Below, one piece after another: positions 17,476 through 25,459 of a DNA stretch of 64,000 nucleotides; position 1 is the stretch's first letter, and each line of letters opens with the position of its first letter. The notes beneath the pieces are model-generated. The model searched no databases, was not told where the DNA came from, and saw nothing but the letters and a program-made list of their open reading frames with translations. Location of the stretch: contig CAJTIM010000003.1 of assembly GCA_910576325.1 (NCBI GenBank), positions 180,270-244,269 on the forward strand, in the 5' to 3' direction. The translations under genes were made by a program, and so were the position numbers. The DNA comes from Clostridia bacterium (GTDB taxonomy: Bacteria; Bacillota; Clostridia; Lachnospirales; Lachnospiraceae).

Positions 17476-18930
17476 TTAATCTAAAAAGTAGCTTGCAATT
17501 TTATCATAGTTGCCCAGAATTTCCGAATCCGGTACACCCATATATTTTGCCAAAGCCACTGAACCGTTCAGAGCTTTTTCAACTTTTGGATCAAAAGCTA
17601 CCGCCACCAATCTCATATACTCTGCAAAACAGCGGTTTAACTGCTCGACATACTGCTGGTATTTTTTTGCCAGCTTTTCGTCCAATTCAGCAATATCCTT
17701 CAGATATTGATTGATGATTTCCTGTTCTTTAGCAGAAAGTGTATCCTTGCCGATTTGGTAAATCATCGTGCCGACAGCATTACCGATAACGGCGCCCAAC
17801 ATGGGAATTGGAATCAGCGCCTGTCCTACAAAGGAAGACAATGCACTTATTGACGCATCCAAACATAGCATTTCCGAATTATTGATAAATTGAACTTCGT
17901 TGATAGCATCATTTCTAAAGAGATGTGCTTGCTCTGCAACACCAAATGCTGCTGTGGTTACAGCACTGGCAACTGCGGCAGGCGTGGCGGTAAAGTTGGT
18001 AAGCACATAAATACTCACACCACGAATCCCGCCTTTGACTGTACCTTTGCCCGATTCTCCAACAATCTCAATCCAGTCATCCTGGTCAAAATTATTAATT
18101 CTCTTACCAGACTTGTGTTTACGGGCAACGGCTATAGCGAATGCGGTTGCACCCTCAGCCGCAGCCGCGACTGCAGTAACCTTAACACCTTCTGCAACGG
18201 TCGGCTTACTGCCTTGATAAGCTGCGTCCCGTTGTTCTTGGTCCGCTTCACGTAAGCGGCCTTTTTCCTTGTCGAACGCCGCGTCAATCGTACCTTGCTG
18301 AACTTCGCCATATTCCAGTATAGAGGGCTCTAGTTTGCTTGGATCAATATTATTGTCATAAAAAAATGCATGAACCTCTTTCCATTGACGGAGTGAAAAT
18401 TCACCCTTAGATGTCGGTAGCTTGTTTGCTGCATCAGCCGACATCTCCAGATACGCCATTATCTTATCGTAGTGATCTTTTGGAATTTGATATTTATGTC
18501 CTTCTGCAAGATATTCCGGATAATGTTTCAGATGCTCTGCAACAGCCCGCAATGATAAATGGCCGCCTGATTGGACAAACTTTTGCTGAATAGCCTCTGC
18601 TCCACGAGTCAAATCATTGGGGCCATTATCATTTATCCAAATATAGCCCGCTGATTTTCCAAGTATCTGCTGACGAGCATTGCCGATGCCACATTCTGCA
18701 ATTTCAGCAATGAATCCATGCATACCCTTGTCGCCGCCGCGATTGCGGATGATTATATCCTCTTTGATGGTAACAAGGGCAGTTTCAATAGTTTCCATCG
18801 CATCGGCAAAGTTAATATTCTGTTTTGACAAAGCCTCAACAAGTCTGTCTAAGCGCACTTGATTTAAGTAATTGATCCAAGCGCCAACAGCCTGTTCTTG
18901 ACTGCTTTTTACTATTTTCTCTGCGTTCAT
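17476..18930 (-). CDS. Unrecognised Gly/Ala-rich protein B of the XRE-DUF4268 operon
   Basis: I do not recognise a named family in this 484-residue protein. The N-terminal half is soluble in character, with a striking conserved-looking segment near 70-130 (RGGDKGMHGFIAE, YIWINDNGPNDL, QQKFVQSGG). Residues about 245-390 contain hydrophobic, Gly/Ala-rich stretches able to enter a membrane. The last 90 residues are predicted coiled-coil helices. AAAGGA precedes the ATG, and the gene starts 12 nt after protein A ends, so they are co-translated. The order soluble sensor, membrane hairpin, coiled coil recalls membrane-attacking effectors, but that is inference only. Confidence 0.7.
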   Translation of the reverse strand: MNAEKIVKSSQEQAVGAWINYLNQVRLDRLVEALSKQNINFADAMETIETALVTIKEDIIIRNRGGDKGMHGFIAEIAECGIGNARQQILGKSAGYIWINDNGPNDLTRGAEAIQQKFVQSGGHLSLRAVAEHLKHYPEYLAEGHKYQIPKDHYDKIMAYLEMSADAANKLPTSKGEFSLRQWKEVHAFFYDNNIDPSKLEPSILEYGEVQQGTIDAAFDKEKGRLREADQEQRDAAYQGSKPTVAEGVKVTAVAAAAEGATAFAIAVARKHKSGKRINNFDQDDWIEIVGESGKGTVKGGIRGVSIYVLTNFTATPAAVASAVTTAAFGVAEQAHLFRNDAINEVQFINNSEMLCLDASISALSSFVGQALIPIPMLGAVIGNAVGTMIYQIGKDTLSAKEQEIINQYLKDIAELDEKLAKKYQQYVEQLNRCFAEYMRLVAVAFDPKVEKALNGSVALAKYMGVPDSEILGNYDKIASYFLD

Positions 18931-18942
18931 GTTCTAAGTCCT

Positions 18943-20010
18943 TTACTGAATGCTCTTTCTCAGCGATGCCGCAAGAGATTTTGTGTTATTCACCAACACA
19001 CCCAATTGCATCTGCTGTTCTCTTGGAATTACAGTAAAGTCCTCTCCAAAATAAGTCAAGCAGCCATTATATTGCTGTCTCAAATTATCTCGAAGAGCTA
19101 CCACCTCATCAAGCAATTCTTGAATCTGCGCCGCAAGCATTCGTGCCGTATTGGTGTTCTTCTTGACGGCCTCTATCTCTTCTATTTTCTTTTTATCAAG
19201 TTTCAACTTATTCATACTAAAAAGCACAATGGAAGAAAGCAGGGTAACTCCTGCGATGCCCCAGCCAACGGGACCTGCTAATGCCAAAAACGCCTGCCCT
19301 GCTGCCATGCCGCCGCCACCTGCAGCCAAGGCACCGCCCCCCAGCCAAGCAAGGGCTGCATTAGTCGCTGCCGCACCGGAAAGTGCTGAAATAGCCGTCC
19401 CCGTCGATGCTGTACCAAAGGTAGTAGCTGCCCACATAGCCACTGTCGGAGCAACACTTACAATCGCAGCACCAGTAGCAACACCAGCCCCAGCACCCAA
19501 AGCAGATTTTTTTGCCGCCTCAAGTTCCTGTTTGGCAAACTCACACATACCGATAAATTTTTCTCTGTGTGCTTTTATCTCCGCTATATCGGTATCAAAG
19601 TTCTTGGGGCGATTTGCAATACTGTTTACAAAGTCCTCGATATGCATAATCATATCAACAGCACGAGTTCTTTCACGGTAAAGTGTCGTACCTTTCTCAT
19701 TCATAGTAGTATATGCATCATTATATTGATCTACCGCTATACGAAGAGCATCGTCCAACTTCACCTTGGGTTCTGTTTCCTTGGTCTCTTTTTCTTTTTT
19801 CGGCAGTTTTTCTTTTTTAGGTGGTTTGATTTTGTCTTTTGCAGTATCAGGCTTTTTTGCAGACTTGTCTTGGATAGTCTTAATCAAGCCGTCGGCAGAT
19901 TCCTTCACCTTTCCAGCCGCCTTATTTGTGCCGGTCTTTACCCTTTCGGCAACATCTCCGACACTGTTTTTTACTTTGCCTACTGTCTCTGAAAAATCCG
20001 GTTTTGCCAT
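18943..20010 (-). CDS. Unrecognised Gly/Ala-rich membrane protein A of the same operon
   Basis: A 355-residue protein of unknown family. Residues 1-45 form amphipathic repeats (VKNSVGDVAERVKTG type). Residues about 50-80 are Lys/Pro/Glu-rich. Helices about 85-165 are followed by a long Gly/Ala-rich region (about 168-262) with two or three membrane-capable segments, then a coiled coil (about 265-320). Glycine-rich hairpins flanked by coiled coils occur in pore-forming and membrane-remodelling proteins. AGGAGG lies 5 nt before the ATG. It sits between the DUF4268 gene (56 nt) and protein B (12 nt), so it is part of the same operon. Confidence 0.72.
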   Translation of the reverse strand: MAKPDFSETVGKVKNSVGDVAERVKTGTNKAAGKVKESADGLIKTIQDKSAKKPDTAKDKIKPPKKEKLPKKEKETKETEPKVKLDDALRIAVDQYNDAYTTMNEKGTTLYRERTRAVDMIMHIEDFVNSIANRPKNFDTDIAEIKAHREKFIGMCEFAKQELEAAKKSALGAGAGVATGAAIVSVAPTVAMWAATTFGTASTGTAISALSGAAATNAALAWLGGGALAAGGGGMAAGQAFLALAGPVGWGIAGVTLLSSIVLFSMNKLKLDKKKIEEIEAVKKNTNTARMLAAQIQELLDEVVALRDNLRQQYNGCLTYFGEDFTVIPREQQMQLGVLVNNTKSLAASLRKSIQ

Positions 20011-20066
20011 ATTGACCTCCTATATATCATTTCAGGATGTGCCAGGTTCAATAGCTAAATTTCTTC

Positions 20067-20993
20067 TTATAGATATTTCCTGAAGGTTTTCTTCATCTTT
20101 ATCATGACATCAATCAGCCAATCAAATTGTGCGATCCATTGATTCTTATCACCGAAAGTCACACTCTTTTCGATAACAATGCGGCTTGCCTTGCGCTCCG
20201 GTAGTTCCCGCCACTCAAAATACAATCCGGCATCGGATTCAATGGCGTCCTTCTTCTCGAAAAGTGAGTGAAATAAGTCCTTATCCTCACTGATATACAG
20301 TTCTACGTCCAGTTCATTTCGCTTTTGAATCTGCGAGACAGTGATGTGGCAGGCAGAGGAACCTACGCTGAAGTTCATCCAATGATCCATAGAAGGCTTC
20401 CGGCGATTGAAGTTCTTTGCGAACTGCGCGTTCCGGAATGCGTAGTCCTGGAACGCCACCCAATAATCATATCTCTGCTGCTGAGTCTCGCTTGCGGACT
20501 CATTTTTCTTTACTTCCTTTGTCCAGTCGTTCGGCTTTTCGATGACCTCAAACTTCACGGCAGGCTCGGAAGTACCGATGCGGTACAGCTTTATCTCGCA
20601 GAGGAAAAATCCGATTTTCTCATCGGTATGGTTGTTCAGCCATTCAATGGCAGCCTTGTGTTCCTCACGAGCGTGTTTCACTACCCATATAATCACATCC
20701 GCAGATTTGCCGGATGCGTAGGTTATCAGCTTGCCAAGGTGGTCGTGGTTGGTGTCCTCCAGCTGATTTTCGATGATAATTTTCCGATCCGTCCCAGTCT
20801 CAGACGCAAAGATATCAACATTGAAATCTCCTACGGAGGATTCCGTTTCGTCAACAGTAATATCAATCCCCACCGCATCGGCAAGGAGAGCGATATTATC
20901 ATCCTGCGACAGCCAAGGAGTAAAGTCCAGGGCTTCATGCGGCCATACCGTCCGCAAGTCCTTTATTTCTTCAAGTCTGCTCAAATTCACCAT
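20067..20993 (-). CDS. DUF4268 protein with PD-(D/E)XK nuclease-like domain
   Basis: The 308-residue protein has an N-terminal restriction-like nuclease core: GDFNVDIFA (Asp), then KIIIENQLE (E-x-Q) at about residue 75, and a helix LGKLITYA. The C-terminal part (about 170-305), with the QQRYDYWVAFQDY and FDWLIDVMIKMKKTF regions, matches DUF4268. Such proteins are widespread near restriction and phage-defence genes; whether they cut DNA is not established. It starts 4 nt after the XRE gene stops, so the two are coupled. Confidence 0.82.
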   Translation of the reverse strand: MVNLSRLEEIKDLRTVWPHEALDFTPWLSQDDNIALLADAVGIDITVDETESSVGDFNVDIFASETGTDRKIIIENQLEDTNHDHLGKLITYASGKSADVIIWVVKHAREEHKAAIEWLNNHTDEKIGFFLCEIKLYRIGTSEPAVKFEVIEKPNDWTKEVKKNESASETQQQRYDYWVAFQDYAFRNAQFAKNFNRRKPSMDHWMNFSVGSSACHITVSQIQKRNELDVELYISEDKDLFHSLFEKKDAIESDAGLYFEWRELPERKASRIVIEKSVTFGDKNQWIAQFDWLIDVMIKMKKTFRKYL

Positions 20994-20997
20994 AGCA

Positions 20998-21213
20998 TCA
21001 TTCCTCCTCGCGTTTTACATATGTCAACTCAATATCATATCCCAGCTTTTCCATGAGCTGGAGAAAAGTCTTATTAACAATTTTTTCTTTATTTTTTATG
21101 AGCCGACTGACATATGGCGCCGAAGTCCCTATGTCCTCTGCCAGTTTCGCCTGGGTAACATCACCCTCTATACATTTCACTTTTACATCGACTTCCACGT
21201 TATTCTTCAGCAT
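20998..21213 (-). CDS. Small XRE-family regulator
   Basis: A 71-residue HTH protein (TQAKLAEDIGTSAPYVSRLI). I chose the ATG at 21213 because AAAGGAG lies just upstream and a degenerate copy at 12.0 kb aligns from this point (LKNN). It heads the operon with DUF4268 and proteins A and B, and probably represses it through the palindrome at 21244-21260. Confidence 0.82.
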   Translation of the reverse strand: MLKNNVEVDVKVKCIEGDVTQAKLAEDIGTSAPYVSRLIKNKEKIVNKTFLQLMEKLGYDIELTYVKREEE

Positions 21214-21243
21214 TCCGACTCTCCTTTGCCGTAGTAACATATA

Positions 21244-21269
21244 TTGTACTTACACTACAATTTATTATA
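21244..21269 (-). promoter_or_regulatory. Extended -10 promoter with palindromic operator
   Basis: On the minus strand TGGTATAAT forms an extended -10 element (TATAAT at 21264-21269). Just downstream, at the expected transcription start, TTGTA-n7-TACAA (21244-21260) forms an inverted repeat. This fits autoregulation by the adjacent XRE protein. Confidence 0.55.
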
Positions 21270-21501
21270 CCACAGATTTGTGAATTTTTCTACTCCTTAA
21301 TCACTATAAAACTTCCGGCTCTCAAATTTGCTTCTAAATGAATCACCAAGTGTTTAACAACCTTATATATCTTTATTGCCATTCTGTCATACTCCGAAAA
21401 CCAGAAAAGCAATAATCCAAAAAAGCCGCCCCTGACCGAATATTCACCTTCCGGAAAATATCACCCGCAAAACATCTAAATCCCTAATTTTCTATATTAA
21501 C

Positions 21502-21558
21502 TTGACACCCCGTTCCATCTGTGTTATCTTTTAGTTAGATATTTAGACATTTATCTAA
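21502..21558 (+). promoter_or_regulatory. sdpRI promoter and operator
   Basis: TTGACA (21502) and TATCTT (21525) are 17 nt apart. From 21535 to 21558, TTAGATA…TATCTAA is an inverted repeat covering the start region, as expected for an ArsR-type autorepressor such as SdpR. Confidence 0.7.
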
Positions 21559-21610
21559 ATATAAAAAATATTTCCAAAACCTACCGCACAAAAGAAAGGA
21601 GGCCCACCTC

Positions 21611-21880
21611 TTGAACGATGCCTTCAAAGCCCTGTCCGATCCCACAAGGCGCAGAATCCTTGAACTGCTCTCCGACCGCGACATGTCCGCCGGCGAAATT
21701 GCCGAATACTTCGACATCTCCAAGCCGTCCATCAGCCACCATCTAAGCACCCTGAAAGCAGCCGGCCTGGTCCTGGACGAGCGGAAGGGGCAAAACATTA
21801 TCTACAGCTTAAACACAACCATTTTCCAGGATCTAATCAAATGGTTTTTTGATTTTTCCAAAGGAGGCGCAAGCAAATGA
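21611..21880 (+). CDS. sdpR: ArsR-family autorepressor SdpR
   Basis: An 89-residue winged-helix repressor: FKALSDPTRRRILELL, then SAGEIAEYFDISKPSISHHL as the recognition helix. There are no metal-binding cysteines of the classical ArsR type. SdpR in Bacillus represses its own operon and is relieved when SdpI senses the SdpC toxin. The start is TTG at 21611, 8 nt after AAAGGAGG. The stop overlaps the sdpI start (ATGA). No sdpABC toxin genes are in the window. Confidence 0.85.
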   Translation: MNDAFKALSDPTRRRILELLSDRDMSAGEIAEYFDISKPSISHHLSTLKAAGLVLDERKGQNIIYSLNTTIFQDLIKWFFDFSKGGASK

Positions 21881-22524
21881 AAAAACAAACCATCTTTTTA
21901 CTCGTCATCTGCATCCTATCCTTCGCAGGGCACCTGTTTGTATATCCCATACTGCCCGAAGAAGTCCCCATTCACTGGAACGTATACGGCGAAGCAGACA
22001 ATTGGGCCGGCAAAGCATCCACCCTGTTTCTTGCCCTGCTGCCCATGCTGATGCTGCTCATGCTCCGCATAATACCCAAAATCGATCCAAGAGGCAAAAG
22101 CTACGAAAAGCATCAAAAAGCCTACCAAATATTCATCATCCTTTTGATTCTCTTCCTCAACATCACCCTATGGATCACCAACGCCCTCTGCCTCGGCTAC
22201 CCCGTCCCCATAGAGCGCCTGATCCCCATCGGCGTAGGAATCATCCTCCTCACCGTCGGCAACTACATGCCCCAGCTCCGCACCAACTACACAATGGGCA
22301 TCAAAAACCCCTGGACCTTAGAAAACGAATGGGTCTGGAAAAAAACTCATGCCGCAGGCGGCATCGTATTCATCCTCATGGGACTGTGCACGATTCTAAA
22401 CGGCTTCCTCCCCACCCCCTGGATGGCCCAGATCACCGTCGGCATCATCCTCCTGGGCGTACTAGGCCTGGAAGTATACTCCTATCTTTTATTTAAGTCG
22501 CTGCGCGACGGCACTAAAGAGTAA
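21877..22524 (+). CDS. sdpI: SdpI family immunity protein (DUF1648/SdpI)
   Basis: A 215-residue protein with six predicted membrane helices. The N-terminal PILPEEVPIHWNVYGEADNW is the DUF1648 signature, and MPQLRTNYTMGIKNPWTLEN is the SdpI signature. SdpI protects against the SdpC peptide and sequesters SdpR at the membrane. The last nine codons (KSLRDGTKE and the stop) lie inside a family-2 repeat, so the natural C-terminus has been replaced. Confidence 0.88.
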   Translation: MKKQTIFLLVICILSFAGHLFVYPILPEEVPIHWNVYGEADNWAGKASTLFLALLPMLMLLMLRIIPKIDPRGKSYEKHQKAYQIFIILLILFLNITLWITNALCLGYPVPIERLIPIGVGIILLTVGNYMPQLRTNYTMGIKNPWTLENEWVWKKTHAAGGIVFILMGLCTILNGFLPTPWMAQITVGIILLGVLGLEVYSYLLFKSLRDGTKE

Positions 22525-22612
22525 AGTCACTTCGGCGCACCTGTAATGAGAGAAACTTTTATTCGAAAAGGCACTCATAAAAATTTCTCTCGTGCGCCTT
22601 TGCGACTTTACC
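22495..22612 (-). repeat. Family-2 hairpin repeat, full copy, at the sdpI 3' end
   Basis: This 118-bp element begins with the mini-hairpin GTCGC-TGC-GCGAC and folds into a long stem: GTAAAGTCAC…GGCGCAC pairs with GTGCGCC…GCGACTTTAC, with GAGAGAAA against TTTCTCTC inside. A near-identical full copy lies at 58673-58789. There the GGCGCAC/GTGCGCC pairs are GACACAC/GTGTGTC, so base pairs have changed together. Confidence 0.85.
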
Positions 22613-22671
22613 AGCAGACAAACACGCAACACCACACAAAGAACTCAAAAAACAAGCCGCCCCCAAAGCCA

Positions 22672-22883
22672 GGGATTGCCGCAAAATAAGCCGGACGGCT
22701 TTTCCGATATCCGGTGTCCGGCTGTTCACGTACAGTCTGTCTGATACGGACGAACATTGACCCCAAAACATAAAAACACACAAAAAGCAACCAGGTCAAT
22801 GTCCGTCCGAAGCAGACAGACTATACGTGAACCGTCCGAACACAGATATGGAAAAGCCGTCCGGCTTATTTTGCGGCAATCCC
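22672..22883. repeat. Long imperfect inverted repeat (about 90-nt arms)
   Basis: The left arm (22672-22762) and right arm (22794-22883) are complementary over about 90 nt, nearly perfect in the outer 34 nt (beginning GGGATTGCCGC), with scattered mismatches inside and a 31-nt A-rich loop. It lies between convergent genes next to a family-2 repeat. It contains no credible gene; it could be a MITE-like element or a very large bidirectional hairpin. Confidence 0.8.
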
Positions 22884-22968
22884 GTCCCCCCACCCCCTGT
22901 TACCAAAAGCGTTCTGTCCCTATTCTCCGTTTTCATAATGCAAGCCTCCGGCCTTCTCCTCTCCGCCC

Positions 22969-23790
22969 TTAAGAGAGCGCTTTCCTGCCAAGATCCTTCT
23001 TCATTAACAAAAGCCCAAGAGAAAAGAACACACCTCCCACTATCAGACACCCAATATAATATACCGTCGAATTGACAGCCTCCAACTTTTCAATAATCGG
23101 CGTTCCAAACGTAGAATAAGCATTAAAAACAGCATGGAAAAATATGGAGGCCAAAAGATTCCGGTACTTCAGCATAAGATACCCGCAAACCAATCCCACC
23201 AAAAATGCATAAACACCCTGAACCAGATTCAAGTGCATCGCCCCAAAAAGCGCCGCCTGCACCACATTAATCACCCAAAACCGGGCGCCTGCGCGCTTTA
23301 AATACTCCAACGAAAGGCCGCGGCACACAAGCTCCTCCCCCACCGGCGCCATAATCACCGTCGCAATGGCAGAAAATACGGTCAGCTCCCCAATTCCGCT
23401 GTCCTCCATCAGTTGTTCATAAGCCTCAATCTGCCCCGGACTCACCATACTCCAGAGAAGGAGCATTATTCCAATCAGACACTGTGCTCCGATAGCAAGA
23501 CAGAAAATGCCAGCCAGTGAGCTTCCGGAAAAAAGCCCCCTCTCCCCTTCTTTCCTTCCGGCCCTCTGCCGAAATACTCCAAAATAGTACCACAGTCCCG
23601 TAACAAAAAGCGTCATCACCTGGGTAACTACCATAATTCCCATCAAGTTATCAAGCGCCATCTGCGCCCCGTCCGCAACACCATAGCAGAGCATATACCA
23701 CACCATCAAAACAACGCTGCCCACAAATTGTATCAGCAGCATCACAGCTACCGGAAGTATGCTCATCAAATACCATCCTATTTTTTTCAT
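22969..23790 (-). CDS. CPBP family intramembrane metalloprotease
   Basis: A 273-residue protein with about eight membrane helices. The CPBP (Abi, CAAX protease and bacteriocin-processing) motifs are present: PVGEELVCRG (EExxxR) near residue 150, FGAMHLN near 187 and a final FHAVFN near 223. Members process peptides within the membrane, confer bacteriocin immunity or act in signalling. GGAGG precedes the ATG. It is convergent with sdpRI, another bacteriocin-immunity-type system, though no shared promoter exists. Confidence 0.88.
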   Translation of the reverse strand: MKKIGWYLMSILPVAVMLLIQFVGSVVLMVWYMLCYGVADGAQMALDNLMGIMVVTQVMTLFVTGLWYYFGVFRQRAGRKEGERGLFSGSSLAGIFCLAIGAQCLIGIMLLLWSMVSPGQIEAYEQLMEDSGIGELTVFSAIATVIMAPVGEELVCRGLSLEYLKRAGARFWVINVVQAALFGAMHLNLVQGVYAFLVGLVCGYLMLKYRNLLASIFFHAVFNAYSTFGTPIIEKLEAVNSTVYYIGCLIVGGVFFSLGLLLMKKDLGRKALS

Positions 23791-24018
23791 CTATCTTCCT
23801 CCAAAACCGCCTGCGCCAAAAAAGGAATCCTTTCCCTGTTTGAACAGCAGGATTCTAAAATATTTTTCTTTATCTTATCAGATTTTATAAGAAATCACCA
23901 TCTCATTTTTTCGGTCTTTTGTTCCGCAAACTCCCCTTACCCCATGCGCATCCGGCCAAAACCGCATCTTTTTCCAATTACTTCCTAATCCATACAAATC
24001 CTGCAAGCCAACTGGTTC

Positions 24019-24033
24019 TGTGACTTTGTCACG
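24019..24033 (+). promoter_or_regulatory. Crp/Fnr-type palindrome upstream of the ferredoxin operon
   Basis: TGTGA-CTTTG-TCACG contains the perfect dyad GTGAC-TTT-GTCAC about 125 nt before the ferredoxin start. It resembles CRP/HcpR-type half-sites (TGTGA…TCACA). A Crp/Fnr-family gene lies at 26.4-27.1 kb. Confidence 0.4.
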
Positions 24034-24157
24034 GAAAGAAAAAATTTCCTACCATATACTCATAGAAACAGTCCGATTCCCTATCCCGTACCGGCAGACC
24101 ATGCGTCATATTACCGGCCAGCCCGTACATTCGGACATCAGCAGAAGGAGATTATTT

Positions 24158-24355
24158 ATGCCAAAAAGAAAAGCAACTATCAGCGCCCGGGAGTGCGTGG
24201 CCTGCGGATGCTGCGTCAAGGTCTGTCCCAAGAGCGCAATCACCGTTCCAAAAGGCATCTGCGCCGAAGTCAACAAAGCCCTGTGCATCGGATGCGGAAA
24301 ATGCGCCAAAGAGTGCCCTGCAAGCATTATTAAAATGGAGGTGGCCGAACCATGA
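24158..24355 (+). CDS. Two-cluster [4Fe-4S] ferredoxin
   Basis: A 65-residue protein with two CxxCxxCxxxCP motifs (CVACGCCVKVCP and CIGCGKCAKECP), each able to bind one 4Fe-4S cluster; the pattern is that of bacterial dicluster ferredoxins. The ATG at 24158 follows AGAAGGAG. The stop overlaps the ATG of the next gene (ATGA), so it is coupled to the membrane Fe-S protein and probably passes electrons to or from it. Confidence 0.9.
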   Translation: MPKRKATISARECVACGCCVKVCPKSAITVPKGICAEVNKALCIGCGKCAKECPASIIKMEVAEP

Positions 24356-24951
24356 AGCAACAGAAAAAATGGTATGATTACCTCTGGATCGTTTCCCTTA
24401 CTTATCTGATTCTGGGATTTTTCAACATCCTGTTTGCCTGGCTCGGCCTGCTCTGCTTTTTCATCCCCCTTCTCATCTCCATTGTGAAGGGAAATAAGGC
24501 TTACTGCAGCAAATACTGCGGCAGAGGACAATTATTCGCCCTCGCAGGCGGACGATTCGGGCTTTCACGGAAAAAAGACATCCCAAAATGGATGCGGTCC
24601 AACTATTTCCGCTATGGATTTCTCACTTTTTTCTTTGCCATGTTCTTCCTTATGCTGTGGAACACCTACCTGGTATTTGCCGGGGCAAAGAATCTGAAGA
24701 CGGCGGTGACGCTTCTGTGGACCTTCCGGGTTCCCTGGCACTGGGCTTATCACGGCACATGGCTTTCCGACGGAGTGGCGCAGTTTGCCTTTGGTTTTTA
24801 CAGCGTTATGATGACCTCCACCATCCTGGGGCTGATTACAATGGTCTTGTTTAAGCCGCGCTCCTGGTGCGTCTACTGTCCTATGGGCACCATGACCCAG
24901 CTCATCTGCAAGGCAAGAAATGTGACCTTATCACAGAAAATAAAAAAATAA
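24352..24951 (+). CDS. NapH/CcoG-like membrane Fe-S protein
   Basis: A 199-residue protein with about four to five membrane helices. It has two short cysteine motifs, YCSKYCGRG near residue 52 and WCVYCPMG near 174, as in the membrane part of NapH/NosR/RdxA-type electron carriers. The usual C-terminal soluble ferredoxin domain is absent; the preceding small ferredoxin gene may supply it. It is followed by thioredoxin, suggesting a redox relay from membrane to thiol substrates (inference). Confidence 0.75.
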   Translation: MKQQKKWYDYLWIVSLTYLILGFFNILFAWLGLLCFFIPLLISIVKGNKAYCSKYCGRGQLFALAGGRFGLSRKKDIPKWMRSNYFRYGFLTFFFAMFFLMLWNTYLVFAGAKNLKTAVTLLWTFRVPWHWAYHGTWLSDGVAQFAFGFYSVMMTSTILGLITMVLFKPRSWCVYCPMGTMTQLICKARNVTLSQKIKK

Positions 24952-24993
24952 TTGGGTATCCTAAGGATATCAAAAGAAAGGAAGGTAACAAAT

Positions 24994-25299
24994 ATGTCAG
25001 TACTCACTGTAAATAAAAACAATTTCGATTCCGTAAAAACAAGCACAAAGCCCGTTCTTCTGGACTTTTACGCCGACTGGTGCGGCCCCTGCCGTATGGT
25101 ATCTCCCCTGGTAGACGAGATTGCCGAGGAAAATCCCCAGTACCTGATCGGCAAAATCAACGTAGACAATGAGCCGGAGCTGGCCTCCGCCTTCGGCGTA
25201 GCAAGCATCCCCACTCTGGTTGTCATCAAGGACGGAAAGGTTACCCACCAGTCAGCCGGCGTTAAGCCGAAGGATCAAATCCTTGCTTTACTTGGCTGA
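24994..25299 (+). CDS. trxA: Thioredoxin
   Basis: A 101-residue thioredoxin with active site WCGPC near residue 29, the buried FYAD strand before it and the cis-proline motif SIPT near 73. It reduces disulfides in cytoplasmic proteins. GAAAGGAAGG precedes the ATG; longer initiation upstream has no SD. It is the last gene of the ferredoxin cluster and ends before a bidirectional terminator. No thioredoxin reductase gene is adjacent. Confidence 0.95.
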   Translation: MSVLTVNKNNFDSVKTSTKPVLLDFYADWCGPCRMVSPLVDEIAEENPQYLIGKINVDNEPELASAFGVASIPTLVVIKDGKVTHQSAGVKPKDQILALLG

Positions 25300-25398
25300 A
25301 AAACTCAGATAAACTGTCAAACAGCAAAAGGGGGCCGTTGCAAAATAGATGCGTAATCGTCTATGGAACAATGGCTCCATTCTTATATTCCAAAATAG

Positions 25399-25454
25399 AA
25401 AAGGGAGTGCCGCAAAATCATTCAATCAGATAATTTTGCAGCACCACCCTTTTT
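25399..25454. terminator. Bidirectional terminator between trxA and the hydrolase
   Basis: AAAAGGGAGTGCCGCAAAAT pairs with ATTTTGCAGCACCACCCTTTTT across a short loop. A-runs and T-runs flank both sides, so it can end transcription of both convergent genes. Confidence 0.8.
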
Positions 25455-25459
25455 ATATA

